This document shows, piece by piece, positions 23,740 to 33,780 of a stretch of 54,159 nucleotides of DNA. Position 1 is the stretch's first letter; the number at the start of each line of letters is the position of its first letter. Position numbers and translations under genes: made by a program. Source of the DNA: Eimeria necatrix (Eukaryota; Apicomplexa; Conoidasida; Eucoccidiorida; Eimeriidae); assembly GCF_000499385.1 (NCBI RefSeq), contig NW_013654947.1:1-54159 (forward strand). The letters run 5' to 3'. Under the pieces are notes generated by a model, which worked only from the letters and a program-made list of their open reading frames with translations, was not told where the DNA came from and ran no database searches.

Positions 23740-24896
23740 TCATATAGAAGTAATGCCTAACGCCACAATAAAAAGAGCAGCTAGGCTTGGAGCTGCTATA
23801 GACGCTGATCCTGTGAGAGAAGATTTAATTCTGTCCCACTGCTCTTGCCTGCGAACCACTCGCAATCACATGGAAGCGATCCGGTCCAACTCACAGCAAT
23901 TAAGGCGATCTGGGTATCACTGCAACGGAAAGACCAAAATGCCACTTACGTGAACGGAGCAGAGGTGTCATTTGCAAAAGCAGTAGGCATCGTCTTGCAA
24001 ATCAATGCATAGCCATTTTTCGTTGTTCCGCCCTCCCCACCACTTGTCGCGGTTGCAGGAAGTGAACCGGAGGTAGTCGTTTGAGTGCAAGTAACGACTC
24101 GGCAGTCCGCAGTGGCGTTAGATGAAGGATTGTATAGGGCCACAAAAGAAACATTGTCTTGCTTTTTGTATAGGTCTGTGCCTTCAGTCTTCGATGGCGG
24201 CAGACCAGTGAAGTTTTTGAAGGCTGCCTTCCAGTAATCCACTGTTTCCTTACAGTTGGGCTCTGCGTCATCTAAGGGCTTGAAAGCATATGTTCCATCT
24301 TTAAATGGATTTGTTGAGCTTGACTTAGTCGCCCCTCCCGTTTCTTCTGTCTGCGCAAAGGAAGAAGTTAATGCTGCACTACAGGACATCCTTGGTGATC
24401 CTGATTTTGGTCATATTTTGTGCCACTTACTGGAATCAAATGTGTGCAAACCTTTTTCCACTCTTCTTCTAGTTCTGTTTGTGGATCAGTTAATTTGTTT
24501 TCCTGTGGGGCCTCTTTGAAGTTTGCCAACCCAGCAGCCTCACGTGCAGCATTGACCTCGCTAAGGCACACAGCGTTTTCGTCTGCAGCAATTGCATTCA
24601 TACATACCTATATTTTGTCATGAATTAGCTAAGCCTACCTTTTGAACAGTAGAATGGGCTCAGAGCCACGTAGCAGAACTCATCTTCTGAAGTTGACTGA
24701 ACCCTTCCCCATACTATCGAACACAAGCCAACCTGGGCTTCAGTACGGAGGGAACAAAGGGGAAGAAGGTTAACTGCTTACCAAGAGTTGCAGTGTACTT
24801 GATTGTTGGCGCGCTTGTTTGTGAGCCGCCCAGATTTGAGGCGGTCAGCACCATTAACAAACTGCTGAGAAGCGGCGGTAGGCTCCAATGAAGCAT
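23740..24896 (-). CDS. SAG: SAG-10: SAG-family surface antigen, first leader type, 258 aa
   Basis: Exons 24782-24896, 24431-24582, 23950-24350 and 23740-23848. Leader MLHWSLPPLLSSLLMVLTAS and TIKYTATL belong to the SAG-1 to SAG-6 group, although the gene stands among second-type copies. Exon 2 is the shortest (152 nt) and its split codon gives Asp instead of Gly before ENAVCLSEVNAAREAAG. Exon 3 has KAAFKNFTGLPPSK, the rare YKKQDNVSF and SSNATADC. The GPI exon tail is unusual, with LAALFIVALGITSI. The neighbouring upstream spacer is also of the first type. The copy looks like an A-type gene inserted into, or left in, a B-type stretch. Confidence 0.86.
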
Positions 24897-26171
24897 CTCC
24901 GAGAAGTTGATCCAGAGAAAACGCAGGCGTGAAAAATTTTAAAGAACGCTTTGAAGCAGAAGGGACTCCAACGAAGGCACTGCAGAAGGAAGCTACACTG
25001 GGAGCCGACTTTATGTCTGCTGCTGCCGTCAATGCCTCTGCGGATCTGTTGGAGAGCCGCGCCTGTGTGATAGGGAACGCCCAGCACTGAACTGAAAATG
25101 TGTGCTTGCAGAACTCCACCACTTGAAATTCAGTCAAATTAGCAATTTAAAAATACAACCTTCAAGAAAAAATGGGCGCAATGGATGTGAATGGAGAGAC
25201 CAAAACAGAAACGCCTCCTACCAACACTGTGTGAGTGGTACGCTGAGCACTAGATCCACATCAACAAGCTACGCGAACCTCTGTGCATGTGCACGCAAAA
25301 TCCAGTCTTTCTATTGCCTTATCTGAGATCTATTGCTTTTCTGAGCATAAAACGATAAGTGAGTGACGGATTTCAAGTAGCGTGTTGATCTCGAAGTGAG
25401 ATTGTTTCAGCATTTGTGTTTGATCTGTGATTAAGCAGAGCGCGAGCGCCCGACTCGTGCGAGCTCCAAATAAGTAGCCTCCCGACATGAAATTCCGAGT
25501 ACAAGGGAAAACCGAAAGAGTAGACAGGACAAGGTGCCGGTTCCCGCGTTACCTCAGTTCATTTTGTGTCTTCCCGATAGCAAGGAGCCGGGGTCCGCTG
25601 GAGTTGCCCAGAGGGCCTTCTGCCAACGGAAAAGCTGCCACGAGTGACTGGTAGTCAATGGTGTGCTCAAAATGCTCAACGACAAAGTGTGTGTCGCGCG
25701 TAAATGCCGCCGCCAGTGTCGGCAGTCCATATTGCCTGCAAACTCGTTGTATTGCCTCAAAAAACATCAGACAACACAGAGAGTTTCACTTCTTTCGGCT
25801 GAAAAGTAGACTATTTGGCCAAGGAAGCATACAAGCTTGCCATCTAGCAACCCACTATCGTGTACTTTCCTTTTCTCCCTGGCAGACTTAGCGAATGGAT
25901 TGCCAGGCATTAGCATAATCTGTCACTGAAGACGGCTGAAGCTTGAAACATCGGCCTCTGAACATCCCAGAAAATGTTGTAAGCATACACGGCTTGCATC
26001 TCGGAGAGCTGCAATTAAATTATGCTGCAGAACTGGGAGAAGCTTGCGAAGTGATGAGTTGAAAAAGTGAGAAAAGTACCTCTGGTCAGCACGTGAGCTA
26101 TGCCTCAACGCTGCACCAAAATTCAGGCAGAACGCAATGCAGGTAATACTTTTCATCGGATAGGACCAGAG
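24897..26171. repeat. Spacer between SAG-10 and SAG-11
   Basis: No gene. It resembles the first spacer type, for example 25250-25400 and 25960-26170 against 11820-11960 and 12540-12740. No intact frame with family features was seen. Confidence 0.5.
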
Positions 26172-26590
26172 TCACAAAATCGTAATGCCGAATGTCACGA
26201 TGGCAAAAGCAACCAAGCTTGGAGTTGCTACTGACTCGGGTGACTCGGAATCTTTGAGAGAAGGTATGACCACGTCCCACTGCTCGGGCCAGTGAAGAAA
26301 ACGCAATCGCTTAGGCATTGTGTAACCGATTTCAGAGCAATCGCGACACCGTGAGCAGCACTGTGACGCGCGGACCAAATTGTTGCCTACATGTATGGAG
26401 CAGCGTTGCAACTTTACAAAGCAGTAGGCGTCAGTAGGCTTCGCCTTGCAAATCAACACATAGTCTGCTCTTTCAGCGTCTCCAGAAGTTTGCATGCAAC
26501 CGAAACGTGGAGCCGAAAGTGTCGTTTGAGTACAAGTGATGACTCGGCAATCTGCAGTTGCATTAGATGAGAAGTTGTACAGGATTGCAA
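26172..26590 (-). pseudogene. SAG: SAG-11: 5'-truncated antigen fragment
   Basis: Only the second half of exon 3 and the GPI exon remain. The frame shows LYNFSSNATADCRVITCTQT, then LICKAKPTDAYC and, after the intron, PEQWDVVIPSLKD with the tail VAFAIVTFGITIL. At about 26590 the similarity to exon 3 stops in mid-domain (before LYN). From there the sequence matches the second-type spacer near 16790-16870. Leader, exon 2 and the exon 3 N-terminal half are absent. Only two of the six Cys of exons 2 and 3 survive together with one framework Cys near TPTDAYC. It is a recombination product, not an active gene. Confidence 0.8.
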
Positions 26591-27830
26591 TCAATTCATG
26601 GAGTATTGCAACTTGATTTAATTTGCAGGTTCCACAATCCGCAGAATGTTCTCAACGAGAGGGCTTCCAGTACTTCTGCTCGCCGGACTCCGCACTTCCG
26701 GCAGAAACAGGCTCTTGTATCAGCGAATCATTGTCAAAATACTTCCACAACATTTTCTCTCCCATTATTCCCTTCCGACGCACACCGAGAGGATAGGGAC
26801 CAAACAATTGCTTCGCCTCAGGCTATACAAACTTTGCTAGGCATGTGACCTCCACTGGCAAGCAATCTTAATAAGCAAGTTACGGTGCCCACGACGTTGC
26901 GCTCCAAATTTCATGAGGCGAATGAGAAGAAAAATATGCTGTTGAAAGTGGCTGCAAGCAAATATCCCCATCCAAAGAACCTTCCTTCACGCAAATCGCA
27001 GAGGAAGAGCAATGCTGGCCCAGCCAACCACGCCAACCACCAGCATGAACACTCCACAAAAGCCTACAGTACCAGCTCGAAAGTGATCACAATTTACTCC
27101 CTATAGCTGCACACTGTGAATGTTCCCGCAGGCATAAGGACGAATTCCCCCCGTATAAGCCCGGAATAACTCGTCTCTCCTCAACAAATCCCAAATGTGC
27201 GCAGGAGCTGAAAGCTGCAACTTTCTACGTGGCCCCACATAACTTCTGTAAGAGAGAGAGAATGCTGTATGCAAAATAAACAAAAATCCACTCGCCAAAC
27301 ACCGCAAGGCGTCCTAAAAGCGCCTGAAAAGCATTCCTAGCACCTCATTGAATGCCTGGAACATTCAATGAGGAGCTGGGAATGTTTCGAAATTCCAGCG
27401 ACAAGGTGCGCGTTGCAGCTCAATGTCACCGCTCGACTACCCGGTCCATCTTTATTCCTTTATACTAGCTCTATAAATATCATCCAAAGCCTCTCCAATC
27501 AGGCGAGAATATTATTTGATCAGGGAGCGGGGAACTGTGCCTGGTGAAAAGCAACGAGTGACCGGCATACGCTAAAATAGCAGGCATAGTTTGTCACTAA
27601 CAGGAGCTGAATCTCTTAATTTGGTTTTACACGATTCTGGGCAGTGTACATTTTTCCTTCCTCGAAGGTACGCTACAAGCGTGTGGCAGAAATGGCAGGA
27701 GGTTAGTAAGGAGTGGTTTTTAAAATTTCAAGAGCCCTTTCGGTAGGCAAGTGCGCAGCGTTTCATCGTTACATCGCGCTTGCGGCAAACAACGATGCAG
27801 GCAATGTTTTAGAGCTGAAAGGACGAAGAA
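26591..27830. repeat. Spacer between SAG-11 and SAG-12, close copy of 16600-18011
   Basis: No gene. It is the nearest duplicate of the SAG-7/SAG-8 spacer. A short palindrome-like doublet (aatgcctggaacattcaatg) lies at 27349-27368 and breaks the match locally. Confidence 0.65.
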
Positions 27831-28998
27831 TCATAGAGCCGTAATGCCGAATGCCACAATGGCAAGAGCAACTAGGCTTGGAGCTGCTATTGACGCGGAG
27901 CCTGTGAGAGAAGATTTGATCTTGTTCCACTGCTCTTCCCTGCGAAACACATGAGATCGCATGGATGCGAGTCAGTCCAAGTACCACAATTAAGGCGATG
28001 TGCGTAGCACTGCGACGCAAGGACTAAAACGTTGCTTACGTGAATGGAGGAGTGTTACCACTTCCAAAAGCATCAGGCACCGTCTTGCAAAGCAACGCAT
28101 AGCCATTTGTTTTGGTTCCGGCGTTGGCTCCGTCGTCCTCATCAACTTGCGGAGCTGCAGGAAGTGAAGGAGAGGTAATTGTTTGAGTGCATGTAACGAC
28201 TCGGCAGTCTGCTGTGGCATTAGATGAAGGGTTATACAGAGCTACAAAAGAGACGTTATCTTGTTTGCTGTATAGGTCTGAGTCTTCAGTTTTTGGCGGA
28301 GGCAGTCCAGCGAAGTTTTTGTAGGCTGCCTTCCAGTAATCGACAGTTTCGCTGCAGTTGGGTTTCTCGGCAGTCAGCGATTTGAAAGCATAGGTTCCAT
28401 CCTTGAAGGGCTCTACAGACGTTAGGACGCTTTCTTCTTGAGGCGGTTCCTGAGAGAAGCATGGAAGAGAGGATTATAGTACTGGTGACCGCGCTGAGGC
28501 TAATGGGATAAGTTAGAATCGTGCTCTGTAACTTACTGGTACCAAATATTGACAAAGTTTTTTCCATTCGCCCTCAGAAAGCTCTGTCCCTGCAGGTGCA
28601 GATATTTTGTTTTCTGTAGTTGATGCTTCAGTGAAGTGGGCCAATGCAGCTGCCTCACGGGCAGTGTTGACTTCGCTGAGGCATTCGACAGTGGTGCCTG
28701 CAGCCATTGTGTTCAAACACGCTAGTTCTTTCTCACATATTTTTAAAGATATTTTGGAGCAAGAGAATAGATGCGGTATCAACTACTCAAACGTACTTTT
28801 TGGATTGAACTCCCACGCGCAACCATGGGCCGCACGCAGGCTCAAAGAAAAGCAGAAATTGGGCGAAAGAGTCGGGGTTTATCGCCTACCAAGTTTTGCA
28901 GTATATTTTACGGTAGTTCCCGCCATTGCTTGTGGGCTGTTTTCGCTCAATAGCAGCAGCGAGGCGCTGAGGAAGGAGGCGAACTTGACAGGCAGCAT
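27831..28998 (-). CDS. SAG: SAG-12: SAG-family surface antigen, second leader type, 262 aa
   Basis: Exons 28890-28998, 28537-28697, 28040-28449 and 27831-27939. Leader MLPVKFASFLSASLLLLSEN and TTVKYTAKL, with a GTAGGC donor. Exon 2 has TTVECLSEVNTAREAAALAH, in which the central Gly of the usual AREAAGL helix is Ala. Exon 3 is fully open (410 nt), starts EPPQEESVLT, lacks the KNFTG sequon (KNFAGLPPPK) and carries an acidic loop VDEDDGANAG. The segment before the last intron is GNTPPF. The GPI exon begins EEQWNKIKSSLTGSASIAA where other copies have QEQWD. It is the most diverged of the complete genes and the last intact one before the array edge. Confidence 0.85.
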
Positions 28999-30378
28999 TT
29001 CTGCCGAGTGGAGCTTGAAATATCCCAAATGGAGAAATATCTGTCTGCTGAAACGGAGCAGTGGCAAACTGAACGTGAATATGATCTAGTCAGAATATTA
29101 AAGAAAAATCGTGTTCTTTCGTACTCGCGTCAATGTGACGCTGAAGAGGGTGGGTAAGCAAGCACTGGCAAACCTGGCGCGAGTTATCTTAAAAAGAATC
29201 TGATCGTGCGAGTTTCCATCCGTCCCAGGGGGTCCTTATGTAGCCAGTAAACCTTATTTTGGGGGTTAAACGATAAAAGCTACAAAAATAACGGCCATGC
29301 TCCCCAAAGCAGTACAACTGGTGAAACGGTGAAACGAATCCGTGCTCTAGATCCGCCCAGGCTGTAGAGCAGTGGATCTTGCGTCCCTGCATCCTGAAAA
29401 ATGCTACTTACTTTTCCCACCATTCAATCTGAAATTAATTATTCCGTGCACACGTCAATGCAGTTGGAACGTTTCATAGCCCGGAGTGCGACAACGAACA
29501 GACGGTCATGACTTTTTCTCTAGGTGAGCCGTAGCTCAGCACGAGTGGGCCGGCGCCGCGTCAGGAAAACCGGTGCCGCGCCGAGAAATCCTCGGAAGAG
29601 TCAAGCATTCTTAATCGAACTCTAATATTTCTTCTCATCTGCGCATTTACTTCTGGAACACATGCAGCTCTTCAGCAAATGAATACTACAAGCAAGCGCC
29701 CTCCGTGTAAAAGCCTGTACAAAAAAGCCTTGCGGCTTGGCGTCTCACTTTAAAAGAAAGGCATACTCCGGCTTTCGCTGGTGTGCACGGCATTTTTTGC
29801 CTGGGTGAACAAGACAGTTGAAGAAATATATACTCTGCAAGGTAGCGGAGGGGAATTGCTGCGACGAAGAAAACCTGCTCAACGGGAATCACAGAAAGAG
29901 CGGAGTGTCAATCCTGCCAGCCTGCACCACCAACAGTCCACAAGTTCCCAACGCGTACCCCGTTTTTTTTTAGAAGAGCAAATAATTCATTGACACCTCC
30001 CTACACAACTGCACGTTGCGAGCATTCTCTCAAGCGTTCCGACAACTTAATCGGTCCCTTCACTTCCCTTTAATCCTTAAGTGGCAGCCACCAACTCGAA
30101 GATAATTGCTAGTGGGACAAACCTGATCGGTGATTGAAGAATAACCAACAGAAACAGACTGTTACATGAGATGCGCAACGCTGCAGGTTCGCAGTGTCTG
30201 GTTGCTGGTGAGGTCGCAAACTACGGGCCAGCCATAATGATGCTCCAGAGATCGATCACAAAGAAACGTCTTCAAAAAAAGGAGCATAACAACGCCTGAT
30301 AGGCTAGTGAGTAGATTAATTTTGCTCGGGTGTGCTTAAACACCGGCGTGCTGGTCAGCGCATCACTAGGTGGATGCG
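28999..30378. other. Diverged spacer between SAG-12 and the SAG-13 relic
   Basis: No gene seen. The first few hundred bases keep weak likeness to second-type spacers (for example 29060-29170 against 16400-16560). The rest looks unique. Short frames have no recognisable domain. Confidence 0.4.
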
Positions 30379-31092
30379 TCACAGCGCATGAATACCAAGA
30401 GCTACGATAAGAAAAGCAGCAATACTGGGGAATGCGGCAGACGCAGAACCTATGATGCATACTATGACCTTATTGCACTGCTCTTCTCTGCGCAACATCC
30501 ACAAACGCATGCGCAATGATTAGCTCAGTTCGCAGCTACCCCCGAAGCGTAATCAGCAATAGAACGCAGACGTCAACATGCTGCTCATATGAATGTAGGG
30601 AATGCATCGTCTTGAAAGGCGTCGGTACTTGTCATGCAATTCAGCATGTATCAATTCTTTGAAGCATCCTCTGCCTCATTTTCTTCTGGCAGGCCTGCTT
30701 TCGGACTTGCTTTTACTGTGCAGGTGACGACTCGACAATCTGCAATAAAGTTTGGTGTGGGGTTGTTCAACGCTACGAATGAAACATTGGCCTGCTTTTT
30801 GTATAGCTGTTCATCTTAATTCTTTGAAGGGGGGAAGCGCCTTGGAGTTGGTCTGTGCCAGTGAAAGGCTGCTTCCACTGGGTCTAGTGTCGTTACAGCC
30901 CGATTTTTAAGGAAGTTTAGGCCATAAAAGCATATGCTCCACTATTAAACTGTTTTTCCGATATTGCTTTTGTTGTTTCCTGAGTTCCTGAGTGCGACAG
31001 GAAACAAAGTGCGCTGGCAAACTTACATATTCACATCTATAGTAGTGACGTTGAGCCAGTGAAACGACTTACGTGTATCAGGTATTCACAAA
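30379..31092 (-). pseudogene. SAG: SAG-13: eroded antigen relic at the array edge
   Basis: Exon 4 is still open at 30379-30487 and reads EEQCNKVIVCIIGSASAA, ending ALGIHAL. Exon 3 is traceable from about 30592 to 30985 with KKQANVSFVALNNP, ADCRVVTCTV and LNCMTSTDAF, but it has in-frame stops, shifts in its first half, and an AT in place of GT at its donor. A stub of exon 2 (31073-31092, ending at a normal GTAAGT donor) follows. The remaining exon 2 and the leader exon are missing: at about 31093 the sequence turns into that of the retroelement region. Confidence 0.75.
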
Positions 31093-31423
31093 CGAGACGT
31101 CCCGGGTTTCAATCTCTAAGCAGCCCCCAAATGTAGTACGCGGGCACCAGCTGCCATCCTACATGTGGCCCAAACCTTCACCAGCAAGTGAATTTGAATT
31201 CCTGGATCGAAACCTGTCATCTACGCTAGGGAATTGCATTAGTGCAGACTCCAGTCAGATAGATCTCCCCTTGCCATGCCGTCCCTCAAGATGCGGGACT
31301 AGACTTCTCCCTGGCTGAGGTGGGAGTTCAAATATTCCGCTACTGCTGTCTAAGGGACCAAAGGTGCCACTTTAATCGGCCCTGAGAGCTGCACCTGGCG
31401 ATTTTGTACCGGAGGCGCCCGAG

Positions 31424-31943
31424 ATGGATCATGCCCAGGAAGCTGCACTGCTAGAGAGGCAGATAACACAGCTAAAATCCCTTATACTACGCAGAAAAAC
31501 GCAAGAGACCCCCCAACCGTCTGTCCGCAGCTGCCACGTGAATGAGGCCGTAACATAAAGAGCGTCCTGCAAGTGGTGGAGCCACAGTTTACGAAGATGT
31601 GTCTGGGAAGACCATAATGGGGATTACAGCTCGCGGAATACACGGAAGGGGAGGCACTGGGGTAATGGCCACACTTGAGGGATACCGGTGCGGGCATGAC
31701 AAAAACTGGACACAGTTACAGCGTGAGACACAGTTACAGCATGACACACAGTTACAGAGTGACATGCTACAATGTTTTAGCATTGTTAACCGTGATAAAG
31801 TCCTACGTCAGATAGCCGGGAACTGGTGGGCTGGAGACCACGAGAAATATTTTGCCAACTTTGCGAAGATAGTAGCACTGGGTACATCGATGCCAGCCGC
31901 TGGCATCCTCGGCTGTTTCCTAGCCAACTTACCCGTCAAGTAG
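31424..31943 (+). pseudogene. Gag remnant (N-terminal helix and core)
   Basis: A frame from 31424 (MDHAQEAALLERQITQLKSL) gives a likely coiled coil and stops at 31556-31558. A second frame (31599-31943) carries DKVLRQIAGNWWAGDHEKYF, which looks like a retroelement Gag core. Three perfect-to-near-perfect 18-bp repeats at 31711-31764 encode TQLQ-containing units within it. The Gag assignment rests on position before the zinc knuckles. Confidence 0.5.
31711..31764 (+). repeat. Three tandem 18-bp repeats in the Gag remnant
   Basis: Units 31711-31728, 31729-31746 and 31747-31764 share cacagttacag and differ in the last 7-8 bases. They keep frame and encode repeated TQLQ units. Confidence 0.85.
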
Positions 31944-32069
31944 CCCAGGGCAGTAACTCATTTGGAAACGGTCAAATTTCCACGTTGGAGTACAGCAGCA
32001 GCAGCTTTGGCGGAGCTTGAAACTCCTTGGGCACAAACATACGAGTAGCTGCGCAGATGGCGGCTCGAG

Positions 32070-32498
32070 TTGAACTCAAGGTGCCCCGAAAGGCTGGTTG
32101 CAGCTGATCGGCCTGCACCCGCAGGCTCAAAGGTGAACTACCCCGGCCCGAATTATGGACGTGGAACAGAGTGTTGCGAATGCAAAACAAAGGGGCGTAT
32201 GGCAAGAGACTGTCCTTCCCGCGCCGTCCGGGCACTCCGTTTTGGGGAAACGTATATGATGTGTGGCGGACTGGGACACTATACAAGGGACTGCCCAGTT
32301 CGCCCGAAGAATGGCACCGAGGGCACGCCTAGACAGCAGCTGCGACTGTGCAGAGGCAAGAAGACTGAAAGACGAGAGAACCTAGGCTTTGTGGGAGACG
32401 AACGTGCTGAGCATGCCACTCGTCGGTTTGGCCTTAGTGGCCGCTCTCGACAAGTGGTCCCACCTACTTCGAGTTACCATGGTCACCGCATATACTGA
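32070..32498 (+). pseudogene. Gag nucleocapsid remnant with two zinc knuckles
   Basis: Knuckle 1 at 32172-32213 reads CECKTKGRMARDC, a CX2CX4HX4C motif in which His is Arg. Knuckle 2 at about 32254-32292 reads MMCGGLGHYTRDC with the first Cys replaced by Tyr. Both therefore lack one zinc ligand. They would have bound genomic RNA in an intact element. The frame then runs past the point where protease should start. Confidence 0.7.
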
Positions 32499-32680
32499 CC
32501 ATCAGGCCCTTACCCACTTACAGCAGCTAAAACTGCCCAAGCCCCATCGTGGACGCATGGGTGGTCGATGGCTCGACTTCCTTGCGGAGTTCTCAGGCCT
32601 CACAATCATTTGCTTACAGCACGAAACCAGGTGGCAGACGCATTGCTGCGCCTCCCTCATTAGCCGACCACACGCCACTT
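32389..32680 (+). pseudogene. RNase H C-terminal end of Pol
   Basis: The frame holds LALVAALDKWSHLLRV, AYTDHQALTHLQQL and RWLDFLAEFSGLTI, the typical end of Ty3/gypsy reverse transcriptase/RNase H with its conserved TDHQAL. The following VADALLR signature lies in a different frame (about 32639-32660), so a frameshift separates them. Most of the reverse transcriptase before 32389 is deleted. Confidence 0.75.
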
Positions 32681-32939
32681 CAGTACGTCCAAGCCACCCA
32701 GCACCCCTTACAGGATTCTCTGGCACCAGTTCTGCCAGCTGCTGAACCTACAGGGCCAGGGCGGCAAGGCCCACAACACCGGAAGCTGGCCAACTATCGG
32801 GAATTGGCCAGCTTCTTGCAGTACCACGGTGGAGCAGACCGGTGAAGCTACCCAATTCGAGTTCCGCAACCGCCAAATTACCTTTCGTTATGAACCCCCT
32901 TGCTTGAGCGTTTGCATCTACGGCCTCTGCAGCATTTGC

Positions 32940-33150
32940 CTTCCTCAATTTTTGAGTTCCTCACGCGTGTACTTTATACTCATCATGATCATGTGACCGC
33001 CGGGCATCGAGGCCAGAAGAAGCTCTTCGTAGCTCTGAGCAAATATTGCTATTGGCCAGGCATGCGTGCATACTGCTTGCGTAAGAACTCGCCCACAATG
33101 CAAATCATTCCTCAACGGAGCTCTCACCCTTCGAGGTAATAATTGGTGAG
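32940..33150 (+). pseudogene. Integrase zinc-binding (HHCC) remnant
   Basis: HHDHVTAGHRGQKKLFVAL and YCYWPGMRAYC match the H2C2 domain with its WPGM signature. The second Cys motif is in a shifted frame, and right after it the sequence jumps to SPFEVIIGENPL, which normally follows the catalytic core. About 120-150 residues with the DDE triad are therefore missing. Confidence 0.75.
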
Positions 33151-33316
33151 AACCCCCTTACCGCCACGGACTTTGACACTGTTGGCGCTCTAGCTCCTAC
33201 ACTCACGTTCCCCATGACAAAGCTTTGCTCTCATGATGTGGCACTGTGTTCTGTCTCACAGCCGGCAACAGAAGTCCTAATGCTGGTCCTAAGCAGAAGA
33301 ATCCAGTGGAGACAAG

Positions 33317-33740
33317 GTATGGCTCAGCAGCAAGAACCTACCCGCCCTGAAGAGCTGTCCTAAGTTTGAACCCCGTTACCGGGGCCCCTTTGAGAACACC
33401 GAATGTATCGGGGCCGCGGCGCAACGCCGTGCTTTGCGGCCTACATACGAGTGTCACCACGTGTCGTAGTTAGTTCCTCACCGCCCCTGCGTTCCGCACT
33501 TGATTCCTTAGGGGAGCGGTGGTACGCTGGCCTCCTACCCGTGACGCGGCAGGCAACCCGACGGACCAGTACGTTGTGGATTATATACTTGACCAGCGAG
33601 GCTCTGGAGATGATGAGTAGTACTTCTTCAAATGGCATGGCCCACCTGAGGACTGCGCCACATGGGAGCATGCTAACCATCTTGCTGGATGCCTTGACGC
33701 GTGCCTGGAGGCGCTGCCAGAGCGGATACCAACGGACCCA
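33317..33740 (+). pseudogene. Integrase C-terminus: GPY/F module and chromodomain
   Basis: VWLSSKNLPALKSCPKFEP followed by RYRGPF (33375-33392) is the GPY/F module. From 33567 the frame reads QYVVDYILDQRGSGDDE, a stop (33618-33620), then YFFKWHGPPEDCATWEHANH, a clear chromodomain with its conserved aromatic cage region (Y, W, W). In chromoviruses this domain steers insertion to marked chromatin. Confidence 0.75.
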
Positions 33741-33780
33741 GACTTGCTCTTCCCCTTCTGGCATCCTTATGACCCCCTAA

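Larger units (their letters stand above)
31093..33780 (+). mobile_element. Degenerate Ty3/gypsy chromovirus-type LTR retroelement
   Basis: Pieces occur in element order on the plus strand: Gag N-terminal helix, Gag core, two zinc knuckles, RNase H end, integrase zinc-binding end, GPY/F module, chromodomain. Protease, most of the reverse transcriptase and the integrase DDE core are absent, so it has internal deletions, and frames shift or stop several times. It cannot be autonomous. No LTR pair was identified; the ends are set by the SAG-13 stub on the left and the end of the chromodomain on the right, and both are approximate. Confidence 0.75.

Noticed and set aside
804..31092. CRISPR-like or other regular short direct-repeat array
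   Set aside because: The repeats are whole genes and spacers of 2-3 kb, in a eukaryotic exon-intron setting.
31093..33780. Possible long terminal repeats around the retroelement
   Set aside because: I looked for a direct repeat starting TG and ending CA on both sides and for a primer-binding site, but could not identify a convincing pair by eye.
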